Shown here: positions 8,303 through 16,028 of the stretch, in pieces
Layout: each line of letters opens with the position of its first letter
Numbering within the stretch: the stretch's first letter is position 1
Assembly: GCF_000412635.1 (NCBI RefSeq)
Contig: NZ_ASTG01000016.1
Span: forward strand, 84,658-148,657
Source: Sphingobium bisphenolivorans
GTDB taxonomy: Bacteria > Pseudomonadota > Alphaproteobacteria > Sphingomonadales > Sphingomonadaceae
Direction of reading: 5' to 3'
DNA: 64,000 nucleotides
Notes under the pieces: generated by a model
What the model saw: the letters and a program-made list of their open reading frames with translations, nothing else
The model's database searches: none
Told to the model about the DNA's origin: nothing
Translations under genes and position numbers: made by a program

Positions 8303-10026
8303 TGCTGCGGCGCCGGGGCAGCGGGAAGAACGACGCCCTTTTCCCTGGCGTAGCTGTCCCAATCGGCGATCAGCTCGCGCAGCTTGACGGGCTCGCTTGG
8401 CGCCAGATCATGGGTCTCGGCTGGGTCCTTCGCGACGTTGAACAATTGCCAAGTGCCGTTGCCGACGCTCTTGCGCGGATAGGCGCTGCCAGATGCGGGC
8501 AGATAGACCGCCTTCCAGTCGCCCTTACGCAATGCCCGGCGGTAGAACAGTTCGGTCCCGACGGGCTCGCTCGATTGCCGGACCGCACCTTGGCTGCCGC
8601 TCAGCACCGGCACCAGACTGTGCCCCTGAAAGGGGAGGATGGGGCGGCCGGCAAAGCTGGCGGGCTGGGTCTGGCCGGCGAGGTCGAGCAGGGTCGGAGC
8701 GACGTCGGTGACACTGAGGAACGCGCTGGCGATCCGGCCGCCCGCAATATGCGGCCCGGCGGCAAAGGCGGTGACGCGGGTACCGCCCTCGGTCGGATAA
8801 CCCTTGACCAGCCAGGATGGCGAGCTGTTCGCCTGTGCCCAGCCTGGCCCGTAGCCGAGATAGGATGTCGCCGCGCCGATATTCCCCAGGCTGTTGTCGA
8901 TGCCCAGCTTCGCCGCGCCCTCGGGCTTCAGCGCGGCTTGATGCGGCGCGTCGATGGCATTCCCCTCCGGCCCATTGTCGGCGAGGAAGATGATGACGGT
9001 GTCGTCATATTTGCCGAGGCGCTTGAGCGTCGCGACGACGCGGCCGACATTCTCGTCCATGCGATCGACCATCGCCGCGTAGACTTCCATCTTGCGTGCT
9101 TCCACCGCTTTTTCCTGCGGGGTCAGCGATGCCCATGGCTTGACATCCACAAGTTCGTGAGGAGTGAGATCGGCGGGCACGAGGCCCAGTTCCTTCTGGC
9201 GCTTCAGCCGGGCTTCGCGCAGCGCTTCATAGCCCGCGTCATAGCGGCCCTTATATTTGGCGATGACTTCCGCCGGCGCCTGGATTGGCCAGTGCGGCGT
9301 CGAATAGGGCAGATAGGCGAAGAAGGGGCGCTTGTCCTTCGCGCCTTCCTCCAGGAAGCCGATCAGCCGGTCTGTGAAATAGTCCGCCGAAAAACGGCCC
9401 TTGGGATAGGACACGATCTTGCCATTGTCACGATAGGTCGGTGCCGCGTCGATCGCCTTCCACGCATGGGTCTGGTCCGCGCCGAAATGATTGCCGAGGC
9501 CCTGAAGCAGAGCATAGGAGCGCTCGAAACCGCGCGCCGCCGGCCCGCGTTCCGGGGTGAGCCCGAGATGCCATTTCCCCGCCATCAGTGTCCGGTACCC
9601 CCCCTCGTGCAACAGCTCGGCGATCGAGGCCACCCGGTCGTTGAGATAGCCTTCATAGCCCGGCTGCCCTGTTTGTCCGGGCTGAAGCGTTTCTGCCATG
9701 CTGCCAAGACCGGCCTGATGATTGTCGACGCCGCTCAGCAGCATCGACCGGGTTGGCGAGCAGGTCGGCGCTGTGTGGAAGCCGGTGAAGCGCACGCCAG
9801 CGGTCGCAATCGCATCCAGATTGGGCGTCGCAATCTCCCCGCCAAAGGAGCCAAGGTCCGACCAGCCAAGATCATCGGCGACGATGAGCAGAAAATTCGG
9901 CCGTTGTGCCGCAGGTGCAGGAGCGGGGCTGGGGCTTGTAGCCGGCGCCGCCTGAGCATGGCCCCCGCCGCCCCACGACAGTGCAGTGAAGCCAAGAAAA
10001 ATAGCTGATTTCAGAAGTTTGTTCAT
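8299..10026 (-). CDS. Secreted type I arylsulfatase (CSPTR)
   Basis: 575 residues. Hydrolyses sulfate esters through a formylglycine nucleophile and Ca2+. Signal peptide at about residues 1-27 ('IFLGFTALSWGGGGHAQA') followed by a Pro/Ala linker; metal ligands in 'IVADDLGWSD'; the maturation motif C89-S-P-T-R in 'APTCSPTRSMLLSG'; a further metal site in 'FLADNGPEG'. The motif and the 'SMLLSGVDNHQAGLG' that follows resemble the Pseudomonas AtsA arylsulfatase group. The start at 10026 is chosen for the signal peptide and 'GGTGGG' upstream. Coupled to the FGE gene by a 4-bp overlap and divergent from a TBDR. The substrate may be an aryl or alkyl sulfate; carbohydrate sulfates cannot be excluded. 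Confidence 0.93.
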   Translation of the reverse strand: MNKLLKSAIFLGFTALSWGGGGHAQAAPATSPSPAPAPAAQRPNFLLIVADDLGWSDLGSFGGEIATPNLDAIATAGVRFTGFHTAPTCSPTRSMLLSGVDNHQAGLGSMAETLQPGQTGQPGYEGYLNDRVASIAELLHEGGYRTLMAGKWHLGLTPERGPAARGFERSYALLQGLGNHFGADQTHAWKAIDAAPTYRDNGKIVSYPKGRFSADYFTDRLIGFLEEGAKDKRPFFAYLPYSTPHWPIQAPAEVIAKYKGRYDAGYEALREARLKRQKELGLVPADLTPHELVDVKPWASLTPQEKAVEARKMEVYAAMVDRMDENVGRVVATLKRLGKYDDTVIIFLADNGPEGNAIDAPHQAALKPEGAAKLGIDNSLGNIGAATSYLGYGPGWAQANSSPSWLVKGYPTEGGTRVTAFAAGPHIAGGRIASAFLSVTDVAPTLLDLAGQTQPASFAGRPILPFQGHSLVPVLSGSQGAVRQSSEPVGTELFYRRALRKGDWKAVYLPASGSAYPRKSVGNGTWQLFNVAKDPAETHDLAPSEPVKLRELIADWDSYAREKGVVLPAAPAPQQ

Positions 10027-10208
10027 CCCACCATCTCCAGAGCTGATTGGCACTTCAGTCGTGGCACCTAGGCCAGGAGGGGCAGGAATTCGAAGCAATC
10101 AATTGTCTATGACATCGATAGAAAAATTGTCTGGCGCAATGTCCAGCGTTTTCTCTAGTCAAGCGATTGAGAATAACTCAACTGTCCGGTCGCCGTGAAA
10201 GGGGTTTC

Positions 10209-12584
10209 ATGACCAACCTGCGTTCTTCCTCGTCCCTCGCCCTTGCCGCTGCCCTCGCAGCGGCCCCACTCCCGCAAGCCCATGCGGCGGAAAACGCGGC
10301 TGCCGCTGTCGATGCCATCGATGACAGCGCCGCCATCATCGTCACTGCGCGGCGTCGTGATGAGAAGATCGAGGATGTTCCCGTCGCCGCCAACAGCTTC
10401 GGCGGGGAGCAACTGGCATCCACCCGCACCTATAACCTGCGCGATCTTCAGGCGCTCAGCCCCAGTCTGGTGGTGACAGTCACCAATCCGCGCAACACCA
10501 GCATCAATATTCGCGGCCTCGGCAACAATGTCTCGGTCTATAATGACGGGCTGGAGCCGGCCGTCGGCGTCTATATGGATCAGGTTTATCTAGCACGTCC
10601 GGGGCAGGCCGTGTTCGATCTTGCCGATGTCGAGCGGATCGAAGTGCTGCGCGGACCGCAGGGCACGCTGTTCGGCAAGAATACGTCCGCCGGCGCCGTC
10701 GTCATCACCACCAAGTCGCCCACGTTCCAACCTGAATTTGGGGGCGACGTCACCTATGGCAATCATGACTTTCGCCAGCTGCACGCTTATGCGAGCGGCG
10801 CGCTGATCGAAGACAAGCTGGCCGCGCGTCTCTATGTGTCGAAGACGGACCGGGACGGCTATGTCACCAACCGCTTCGACAATGGCAAGACCCAAGATTA
10901 TCATGATTTCGGGCTGCGCGGGCAGCTGCTCTACACGCCGACCGACAATTTCAAGCTGCGCGTGATCGGCGACTATGGCTTCCAGAAGCAGCAAACGGCT
11001 GCGGCGGTGCTCACCGGGGTTATCCGCAGCTATGATAATGGCACCAACTTCGCCAACAACTATACCGACCGTGTGACCCGGCTGGGCGTGCCGGTCGTGA
11101 CAGAGGCGCCGGGCGAACGCATCGTCGATGTGAATGGCAACCCCCGCTACAAGATGCGGCAGGGCGGGGTGGCCGCGATTGCCGACCTGACGCTGCCGGG
11201 GAACAGCCTGACGTCCGTCACGTCCTGGCGGCGCTGGGACTGGTATCCGCATAATGATGGCGACGGGACGCGGCTCGATGCGGGCCGGGACTTCCACCAG
11301 AGCAACAACCAGCAGCAATTCAGCCAGGAATTGCGCATCGCGTCGGAGGGCGAGCGCAAGGTCGACTACATCGCGGGCCTCTATTATCTGTGGCAATCGA
11401 TCAAGGCCGAAGCGCTGAACGCCTATGGCTCGGACGCGGCGCGCTGGTTCCTCGCGCCCAGCACGGACCCGGCGGTTGGTGCGGCGGCGCTCAACAATTA
11501 CACGGTACTCAGCCACTCCCGGCCGGTGACGAACAGCTATGCGGCGTTCGGCCAGACGATCTGGCACATCACGCCGACCATCGACCTCACCACGGGCCTG
11601 CGCTACACCTATGAAACCAAGACCGGCTGGTTCGACCAGGTGGCGACCGGTGCCAGCCTGGCTGGCCTGACCACCGCGCAGCAGGCCGCTGCCCAGGCGA
11701 TCCGGGGCCGCTATGGCGTTGCCAATTTTTATGAAGCGAAGACCAAGGAAGGCCGGCTTTCGGGCCAGGCGACGCTGTCGTGGAAGGTGACGCCCGATGC
11801 GCTGCTCTATGCGACATACGGCCGGGGCAACAAGTTCGGCGGCCTCAACCTCGCCAACATCATCACCACCGGCCAATTCGCCGTCGATCCGGTAATCAAG
11901 CCTGAGACGATCGATAGCTATGAACTGGGACTCAAGACGAGCTGGCTGGGCGGCAAGCTGACTGCCAATCTCGCCGGCTTCTGGACCGACGTCAGCGACT
12001 ATCAGACGACGATCGTCGATACCGCGCCTGATCGCAACAATATCTCCTACTTCACCAATGTTGGCAAGGTACGCACCCGCGGCGTCGAGGCGGACCTGCG
12101 CGCCAGCCCTGCGCCATGGCTCTCGCTCTACGGCTCGGGCAGCTACACCAACGCCAAATATGTGAGCTATGACACGGCGCCGTGCCCGATCGAAACCATC
12201 GGGGCGACATTCTGCAACCTGTCGGGCGGCCGGCTGCCGGGCGTTTCCAAATGGGCTTTCTCGGCCGGCGGCGAGGCGAAGGCGGCGATCGGCAGAACGC
12301 TGGGGCAGGAAGCGGAGATCTATGCCGGCGCCGACTATAGCTACCGCTCCAACTTCTACACCACGGCCAGCCTCTCGCGCTATTCGCTGATCCCCGGCTA
12401 CAGCCTGCTCAACGCCCGCATTGGCGTGCGGGCGCTCGACGGGAGCGTGGATGTCCAATTGTGGGGCCGCAACCTCTTCAACAAGGACTATTATCAGAGT
12501 CTATCAGCCGCCAACACGGGCGCGATTACCGGCACGCTGGGCGATCCGCGTACCTATGGCGTGACGCTTCGGACACGCTTCTGA
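10209..12584 (+). CDS. TonB-dependent outer-membrane receptor
   Basis: 791 residues. Signal peptide (about residues 1-27), then 'AAIIVTARRRDEKIEDVPV', plug motifs ('INIRGLGNNVSVYNDG', 'IEVLRGPQGTLFGKNTSAG') and a barrel ending '...YGVTLRTRF'. 'LRGPQGTLFGKN' marks the large sphingomonad TBDR subfamily that often imports non-iron substrates. 'GAAAGGGG' precedes the ATG at 10209. It is divergent from the sulfatase-FGE pair (182 bp between starts), so it may import the sulfated compound or its product; this is inferred from position only. Confidence 0.92.
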   Translation: MTNLRSSSSLALAAALAAAPLPQAHAAENAAAAVDAIDDSAAIIVTARRRDEKIEDVPVAANSFGGEQLASTRTYNLRDLQALSPSLVVTVTNPRNTSINIRGLGNNVSVYNDGLEPAVGVYMDQVYLARPGQAVFDLADVERIEVLRGPQGTLFGKNTSAGAVVITTKSPTFQPEFGGDVTYGNHDFRQLHAYASGALIEDKLAARLYVSKTDRDGYVTNRFDNGKTQDYHDFGLRGQLLYTPTDNFKLRVIGDYGFQKQQTAAAVLTGVIRSYDNGTNFANNYTDRVTRLGVPVVTEAPGERIVDVNGNPRYKMRQGGVAAIADLTLPGNSLTSVTSWRRWDWYPHNDGDGTRLDAGRDFHQSNNQQQFSQELRIASEGERKVDYIAGLYYLWQSIKAEALNAYGSDAARWFLAPSTDPAVGAAALNNYTVLSHSRPVTNSYAAFGQTIWHITPTIDLTTGLRYTYETKTGWFDQVATGASLAGLTTAQQAAAQAIRGRYGVANFYEAKTKEGRLSGQATLSWKVTPDALLYATYGRGNKFGGLNLANIITTGQFAVDPVIKPETIDSYELGLKTSWLGGKLTANLAGFWTDVSDYQTTIVDTAPDRNNISYFTNVGKVRTRGVEADLRASPAPWLSLYGSGSYTNAKYVSYDTAPCPIETIGATFCNLSGGRLPGVSKWAFSAGGEAKAAIGRTLGQEAEIYAGADYSYRSNFYTTASLSRYSLIPGYSLLNARIGVRALDGSVDVQLWGRNLFNKDYYQSLSAANTGAITGTLGDPRTYGVTLRTRF

Positions 12585-12714
12585 CGTTCGATTAGCGGAA
12601 GGTTGCGCCCCGGGTCGCCCTTACGGACGCGGCACGGAGCGTAACTCTTGACGCCGCAAGGCGCCGATCATAGCGTCCCCGCGCGATTGGTGAGGCATTC
12701 GGAGTCAATTGTTC

Positions 12715-13746
12715 ATGGGAGACATCGCGGAGGAGCGTGCACCCGGATATCGCTATTCGCGACGTGGTACGCTGGCGCTGGTCCGCGAACTTTCCGTTAT
12801 CGACAATCGCCGTAACGCGCTGCTGCTCATCCTGCAGTGGGCCATCATGATCGGCGCCGGCGCGCTCGCGATCCATGTCGATCGGGTGCCGGTATATCTG
12901 CTCGCCGGCCTTGTCATCGGATCGCGCATTCAGTGCCTGGCGGTGATGATGCACGACGCGTGTCATGGCATGCTGTTCAGCAATCGCCGCGTGAATGACT
13001 GGATGGGGGACCTGTTCGTAGCTTTTCCGCTCGGCTTCAGCATCCATCTGTACCGCGCCAATCACATGGTTCACCACCGCCATACCAACACGCTGCGCGA
13101 CCGCGACTATCGCGTTCAGCAGAGGGACCCCGACCAGCATTTTCCGAAAAGCCCGGCTGCCATGGCCTGGCTGCTGGTCCGCAGCGTGACCGGGCTCAAT
13201 TTCTACCGCATGGCGCGGGACAGCCGCATCTGGGCACCCTTCGCCAATTTCCATAACCCCGGGCGCTTCGGCTTCGATTACCGCCTGGGGCTGCGCGTCC
13301 GATATGTGGTCTGGGCTCTGCTGTTCTACGGGCTGATCCTGGTGTCGCCCTGGCGCTGGCAGATATTGGGGCTTCTCCTGATCCCGCAATTCATCTGGGC
13401 CAATGTCTTCAATCGCATCCGCGCGATCGCCGAGCATAATGGCGTCGCGGACGAGCGGGAACTGAACGGCACACGCACCATCATCCCCACATTGCTGGAC
13501 CGGTTCCTGATCGCGCCCTTCAATGTCAGCTATCATCTGGAACATCATCTGTTCCCCTCCGTGCCCTGGCAAAATCTGCGCCGGCTGCATGTGCATCTGA
13601 TGACCACCGATCCGGCTTATGCAGCGGACGCGCATATCACGCGCGGCTATTGGGGCGTGATCCGGGAACTGATGCCAAGGGCAGCAGCGGGTGAAGAAGA
13701 AGCGCCGAAAAAAATGCCGCCCCATCACGCTGCCGAAGGGGCATAG
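12715..13746 (+). CDS. Membrane fatty-acid-desaturase family protein
   Basis: 343 residues with the three histidine boxes of membrane di-iron desaturases and hydroxylases: 'HDACH', 'HMVHHRH' and 'YHLEHHLFP'. Hydrophobic segments surround them ('LLLILQWAIMIGAGALAI', 'YVVWALLFYGLILV'). The ATG at 12715 has GGAG at 10-nt spacing; a TTG at 12709 is an alternative. The family desaturates or hydroxylates acyl chains or related lipids (carotenoid, sphingolipid) at the inner membrane; the exact substrate is not evident. The last codons contain the left arm of the terminator that serves the convergent monooxygenase gene. Confidence 0.88.
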   Translation: MGDIAEERAPGYRYSRRGTLALVRELSVIDNRRNALLLILQWAIMIGAGALAIHVDRVPVYLLAGLVIGSRIQCLAVMMHDACHGMLFSNRRVNDWMGDLFVAFPLGFSIHLYRANHMVHHRHTNTLRDRDYRVQQRDPDQHFPKSPAAMAWLLVRSVTGLNFYRMARDSRIWAPFANFHNPGRFGFDYRLGLRVRYVVWALLFYGLILVSPWRWQILGLLLIPQFIWANVFNRIRAIAEHNGVADERELNGTRTIIPTLLDRFLIAPFNVSYHLEHHLFPSVPWQNLRRLHVHLMTTDPAYAADAHITRGYWGVIRELMPRAAAGEEEAPKKMPPHHAAEGA

Positions 13747-13767
13747 CGGCGCGATTGTGGGGCGGCA
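13708..13767 (-). terminator. Rho-independent terminator of the FMN monooxygenase, inside the desaturase 3' end
   Basis: Perfect 10-bp arms TGCCGCCCCA (13715-13724) and TGGGGCGGCA (13758-13767). On the minus strand the stem is followed by seven T (13714-13708). The distal arm and T-run lie within the desaturase coding sequence. Confidence 0.8.
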
Positions 13768-13814
13768 GTTCGCAGGCGGACCGCCGGTTCAGGGCCGTCC
13801 GGCAGGAAAGCTGC

Positions 13815-15158
13815 TCATTCAGCGGCGATGGCGGGAAGCTCGCGAGCGTAGCGGTTTTCGGGCACCGGCAGGCCGAGATGGCTACGCAGCGTCGTTCCTT
13901 CATAGTCAGTGCGGAACAGCCCCCGCTGCTGAAGGATCGGCACGACCTTCTCCCGGAACAGGCGGAAGTCGGCCGGACGCGTGACGCGCAACAGGAAGCC
14001 GTCGGCGGCTCGCCCATCGAACCAGCGCTGGATTTCATTAGCGATCGTTTCCGGCGATCCGACGAAATCCGAACGCCATTGGCCGAAGCGATAGGCGGCT
14101 TCGCGCAACGTCAGCCGGTCCTGCCTGGCGATACGAATGATCCGTTCGGCCTGGCCCTTGTAGCTGTTGAGCGTGACGCCTGACAGGTCGGGGAAGGGCG
14201 CATCCAGATCATATTGCGAAAAGTCGTGATAGTTGAACGCGCGACCGATCTGGAGCAGCAGCTTTTTAATGTCCAGTGCGTCCTGTGCCGCCTCTGCGAT
14301 GGCATGGGCTTCGTCGTCCGTCTCGGCGATGATGGGAACGAGGCCCGGCAGCACCTTGATCTGGTCCGGATTGCGGCCCAGCGCTGCCGCGCGCGCCTTC
14401 ACATCGGCATAATAGGCGCGGCCGGTTTCGAAATCCTGAGCGCTGGCGAACGCGCCCTCCGCGATGGCAGCGCCCAGGTTGCGGCCTTCATTGCTGTCGC
14501 CAGCCTGGAAAATGACGGGCTGTCCCTGCGCTGAGCGGCTGAGTGCCAGCGGCCCCGCGACGGAGAAATGCTCCCCCTGATGGTCCAGCCGGTGCTGCTT
14601 GCTCTTGTCGAGGAATATGCCTGATTTCCGGTCACGCGGGAAAGCGTCATCCTCATAGCTGTCCCAGAGGCCCCGCACGACATCCACGAACTCGCGGGCG
14701 CGGCCGTAGCGCAGCTTATGGTCGAAATGCTCTTCCCGCCCATAGTTGCGGGCGGCGCCTTCGAGGCCTGTGGTGACAACATTCCACCCGGCGCGGCCGC
14801 GGCTGATCTGGTCGAGCGACCCGAACTGCCGCGCAACATTATAGGGTTCCCAGTAGGAGGTGGTGAGCGTGCCGACCAACCCGATATGCGATGTGGTGGC
14901 TGCCACCGCCGAAAGCAGCGTCAGGGGTTCCAGCCGGTTCAGAAAATGCGGAGCGGTGTCGGACGTGATATAGGGTGAATCGACGAGGAAGACGAGGTCG
15001 AACTTGGCCGCTTCAGCGGCGCGGGCCTGCTCGATATACCAACTGATGTCGATGCTGGCATCGCCCGGCAGATCGGGGTCCAGCCAAGTCTGATGATCGG
15101 CGCCGACCCCTTCGAGAATGGCGCCAAGATGCAGTTGTCGCTTTGCCGTCCCTGCCAT
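13815..15158 (-). CDS. NtaA/SnaA/DszA-family FMN-dependent monooxygenase
   Basis: 447 residues, the usual length for this branch of the luciferase-like superfamily. Recognised by 'LHLGAILEGVGADHQTW', 'FDLVFLVDSP', 'NRLEPLTLLSAVAA' and 'GRAGWNVVTT'. These enzymes use FMNH2 from a separate reductase to oxygenate nitrilotriacetate, dibenzothiophene sulfone, alkanesulfonates and similar compounds. 'AAAGGATCGGACA' precedes the ATG. The gene lies directly downstream of a broken RidA gene on the same strand, and secreted RidA proteins, TBDRs and such monooxygenases often occur together. No flavin reductase gene is seen nearby. Ends at a strong terminator. Confidence 0.9.
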   Translation of the reverse strand: MAGTAKRQLHLGAILEGVGADHQTWLDPDLPGDASIDISWYIEQARAAEAAKFDLVFLVDSPYITSDTAPHFLNRLEPLTLLSAVAATTSHIGLVGTLTTSYWEPYNVARQFGSLDQISRGRAGWNVVTTGLEGAARNYGREEHFDHKLRYGRAREFVDVVRGLWDSYEDDAFPRDRKSGIFLDKSKQHRLDHQGEHFSVAGPLALSRSAQGQPVIFQAGDSNEGRNLGAAIAEGAFASAQDFETGRAYYADVKARAAALGRNPDQIKVLPGLVPIIAETDDEAHAIAEAAQDALDIKKLLLQIGRAFNYHDFSQYDLDAPFPDLSGVTLNSYKGQAERIIRIARQDRLTLREAAYRFGQWRSDFVGSPETIANEIQRWFDGRAADGFLLRVTRPADFRLFREKVVPILQQRGLFRTDYEGTTLRSHLGLPVPENRYARELPAIAAE

Positions 15159-15224
15159 TGTCCGATCCTTTCGATGATGGGTTGAACTTAGGCGAAGGGC
15201 CGGGCGGCGACCAACGAGGCCTTC

Positions 15225-15725
15225 TCATAGGCTGTTTGATACTGCTGAACGGTCAGGACCGGGGCGGCTCGCTCTCCGGACCTTCGCCGCCACCGCCTCG
15301 ATCTCGACCAGGAAAGGCGGGAAGCCTGCACTATGGAGCGCGCGACCTTATTGGGCGGGGCATCTGTTCCGAAGAACTGGGCATAGACTTCCGAAAAGCC
15401 TTTGAAATCCTGCTTGCCGCCCAGCTTGGGGTCGCCGACGAGGAACACGGTCAGCTTGATGACGTCCTTGAGACTATAGCGCTGCGCTGCCAGAAAGGGT
15501 TCGATCATGCGGAAGATGCCGATGGTCTGAGTCCGGGTGTCGCCATAGGCCCCCGGACTCGCTGACCGTGCGGTCCGTCCGACGGGTTCCCGTCACGACG
15601 ATGGGATCGCGCGCAGCTCCGATTGCGGCGTCATTCACGGGCAAGCCCTGCGCCTGCGAATGCTGGCCGAGCGCCATCGCCATCAGGGCCACACCGGCCC
15701 TGATCCCAATCGTAATCGACTGCAT
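15225..15725 (-). pseudogene. Composite remnant: TBDR N-terminus fused to a frameshifted RidA
   Basis: The ATG at 15725 has AGCGGGGAAA upstream and opens a TBDR-like start: a signal peptide ('MALGQHSQAQG') and then 'DPIVVTGTRRTDRTVSES'. Near 15545-15560 the homology switches to a secreted RidA/YjgF protein in another frame ('SPGAYGDTRTQTIGIF', 'TVFLVGDPKLGGKQDF', 'FFGTDAPPNKVARSIVQ'). A second frame change near 15330 is needed to read the RidA end ('AGFPPFLVEIEAVAAKVR'), which stops at 15225. Reading without frame changes gives nonsense on both sides. The likely history is deletion of the rest of a TBDR and the front of a ridA gene, plus an indel. No functional product is expected. Confidence 0.8.
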
Positions 15726-16028
15726 GTTTCCCCGCTGGCTTCTCCTATCTATAGAGATGCGACAATCCGGCGCATGCCGCGTTCCGGCTGTCATGAATAT
15801 CTACTAATTATGAGGGCCATGCCGGCAATCGAGTATTTCTCATATCAGCAGCAGCCTCCGATCATATGGGGAAGAGAATGGACTCATCACCGGAAATTTC
15901 GGAGATGGAATTTATCTCTATGTCGTTGATGACAATTGGATATGAGATCAAACAATATATCGACAATCATTGTCATTGTTCACGACATCATGATCTGAGC
16001 TAGTCAGACCTCCGAACAGGGGGACATC
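15726..16028. other. Intergenic promoter region between the pseudogene and a TBDR
   Basis: About 300 bp, AT-rich in its right half (15900-15985). It holds the Fur-like site at 15961-15975 and the GGGGGA ribosome-binding site of the TBDR at 16029. No credible coding sequence. Confidence 0.6.
15961..15975 (+). promoter_or_regulatory. Fur-box-like site upstream of the TBDR
   Basis: CGACAAT-C-ATTGTCA matches 11 of 14 positions of the 7-1-7 Fur consensus TGATAAT-N-ATTATCA and contains a perfect GACAAT-C-ATTGTC palindrome. It lies 54 bp before the TBDR ATG, where a bound repressor would block transcription. Confidence 0.55.

Noticed and set aside
8302..10008. Long open frame (568 codons) antisense to the sulfatase
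   Set aside because: The sense strand encodes a complete sulfatase with signal peptide and CSPTR motif; the antisense product looks like translated codon bias.
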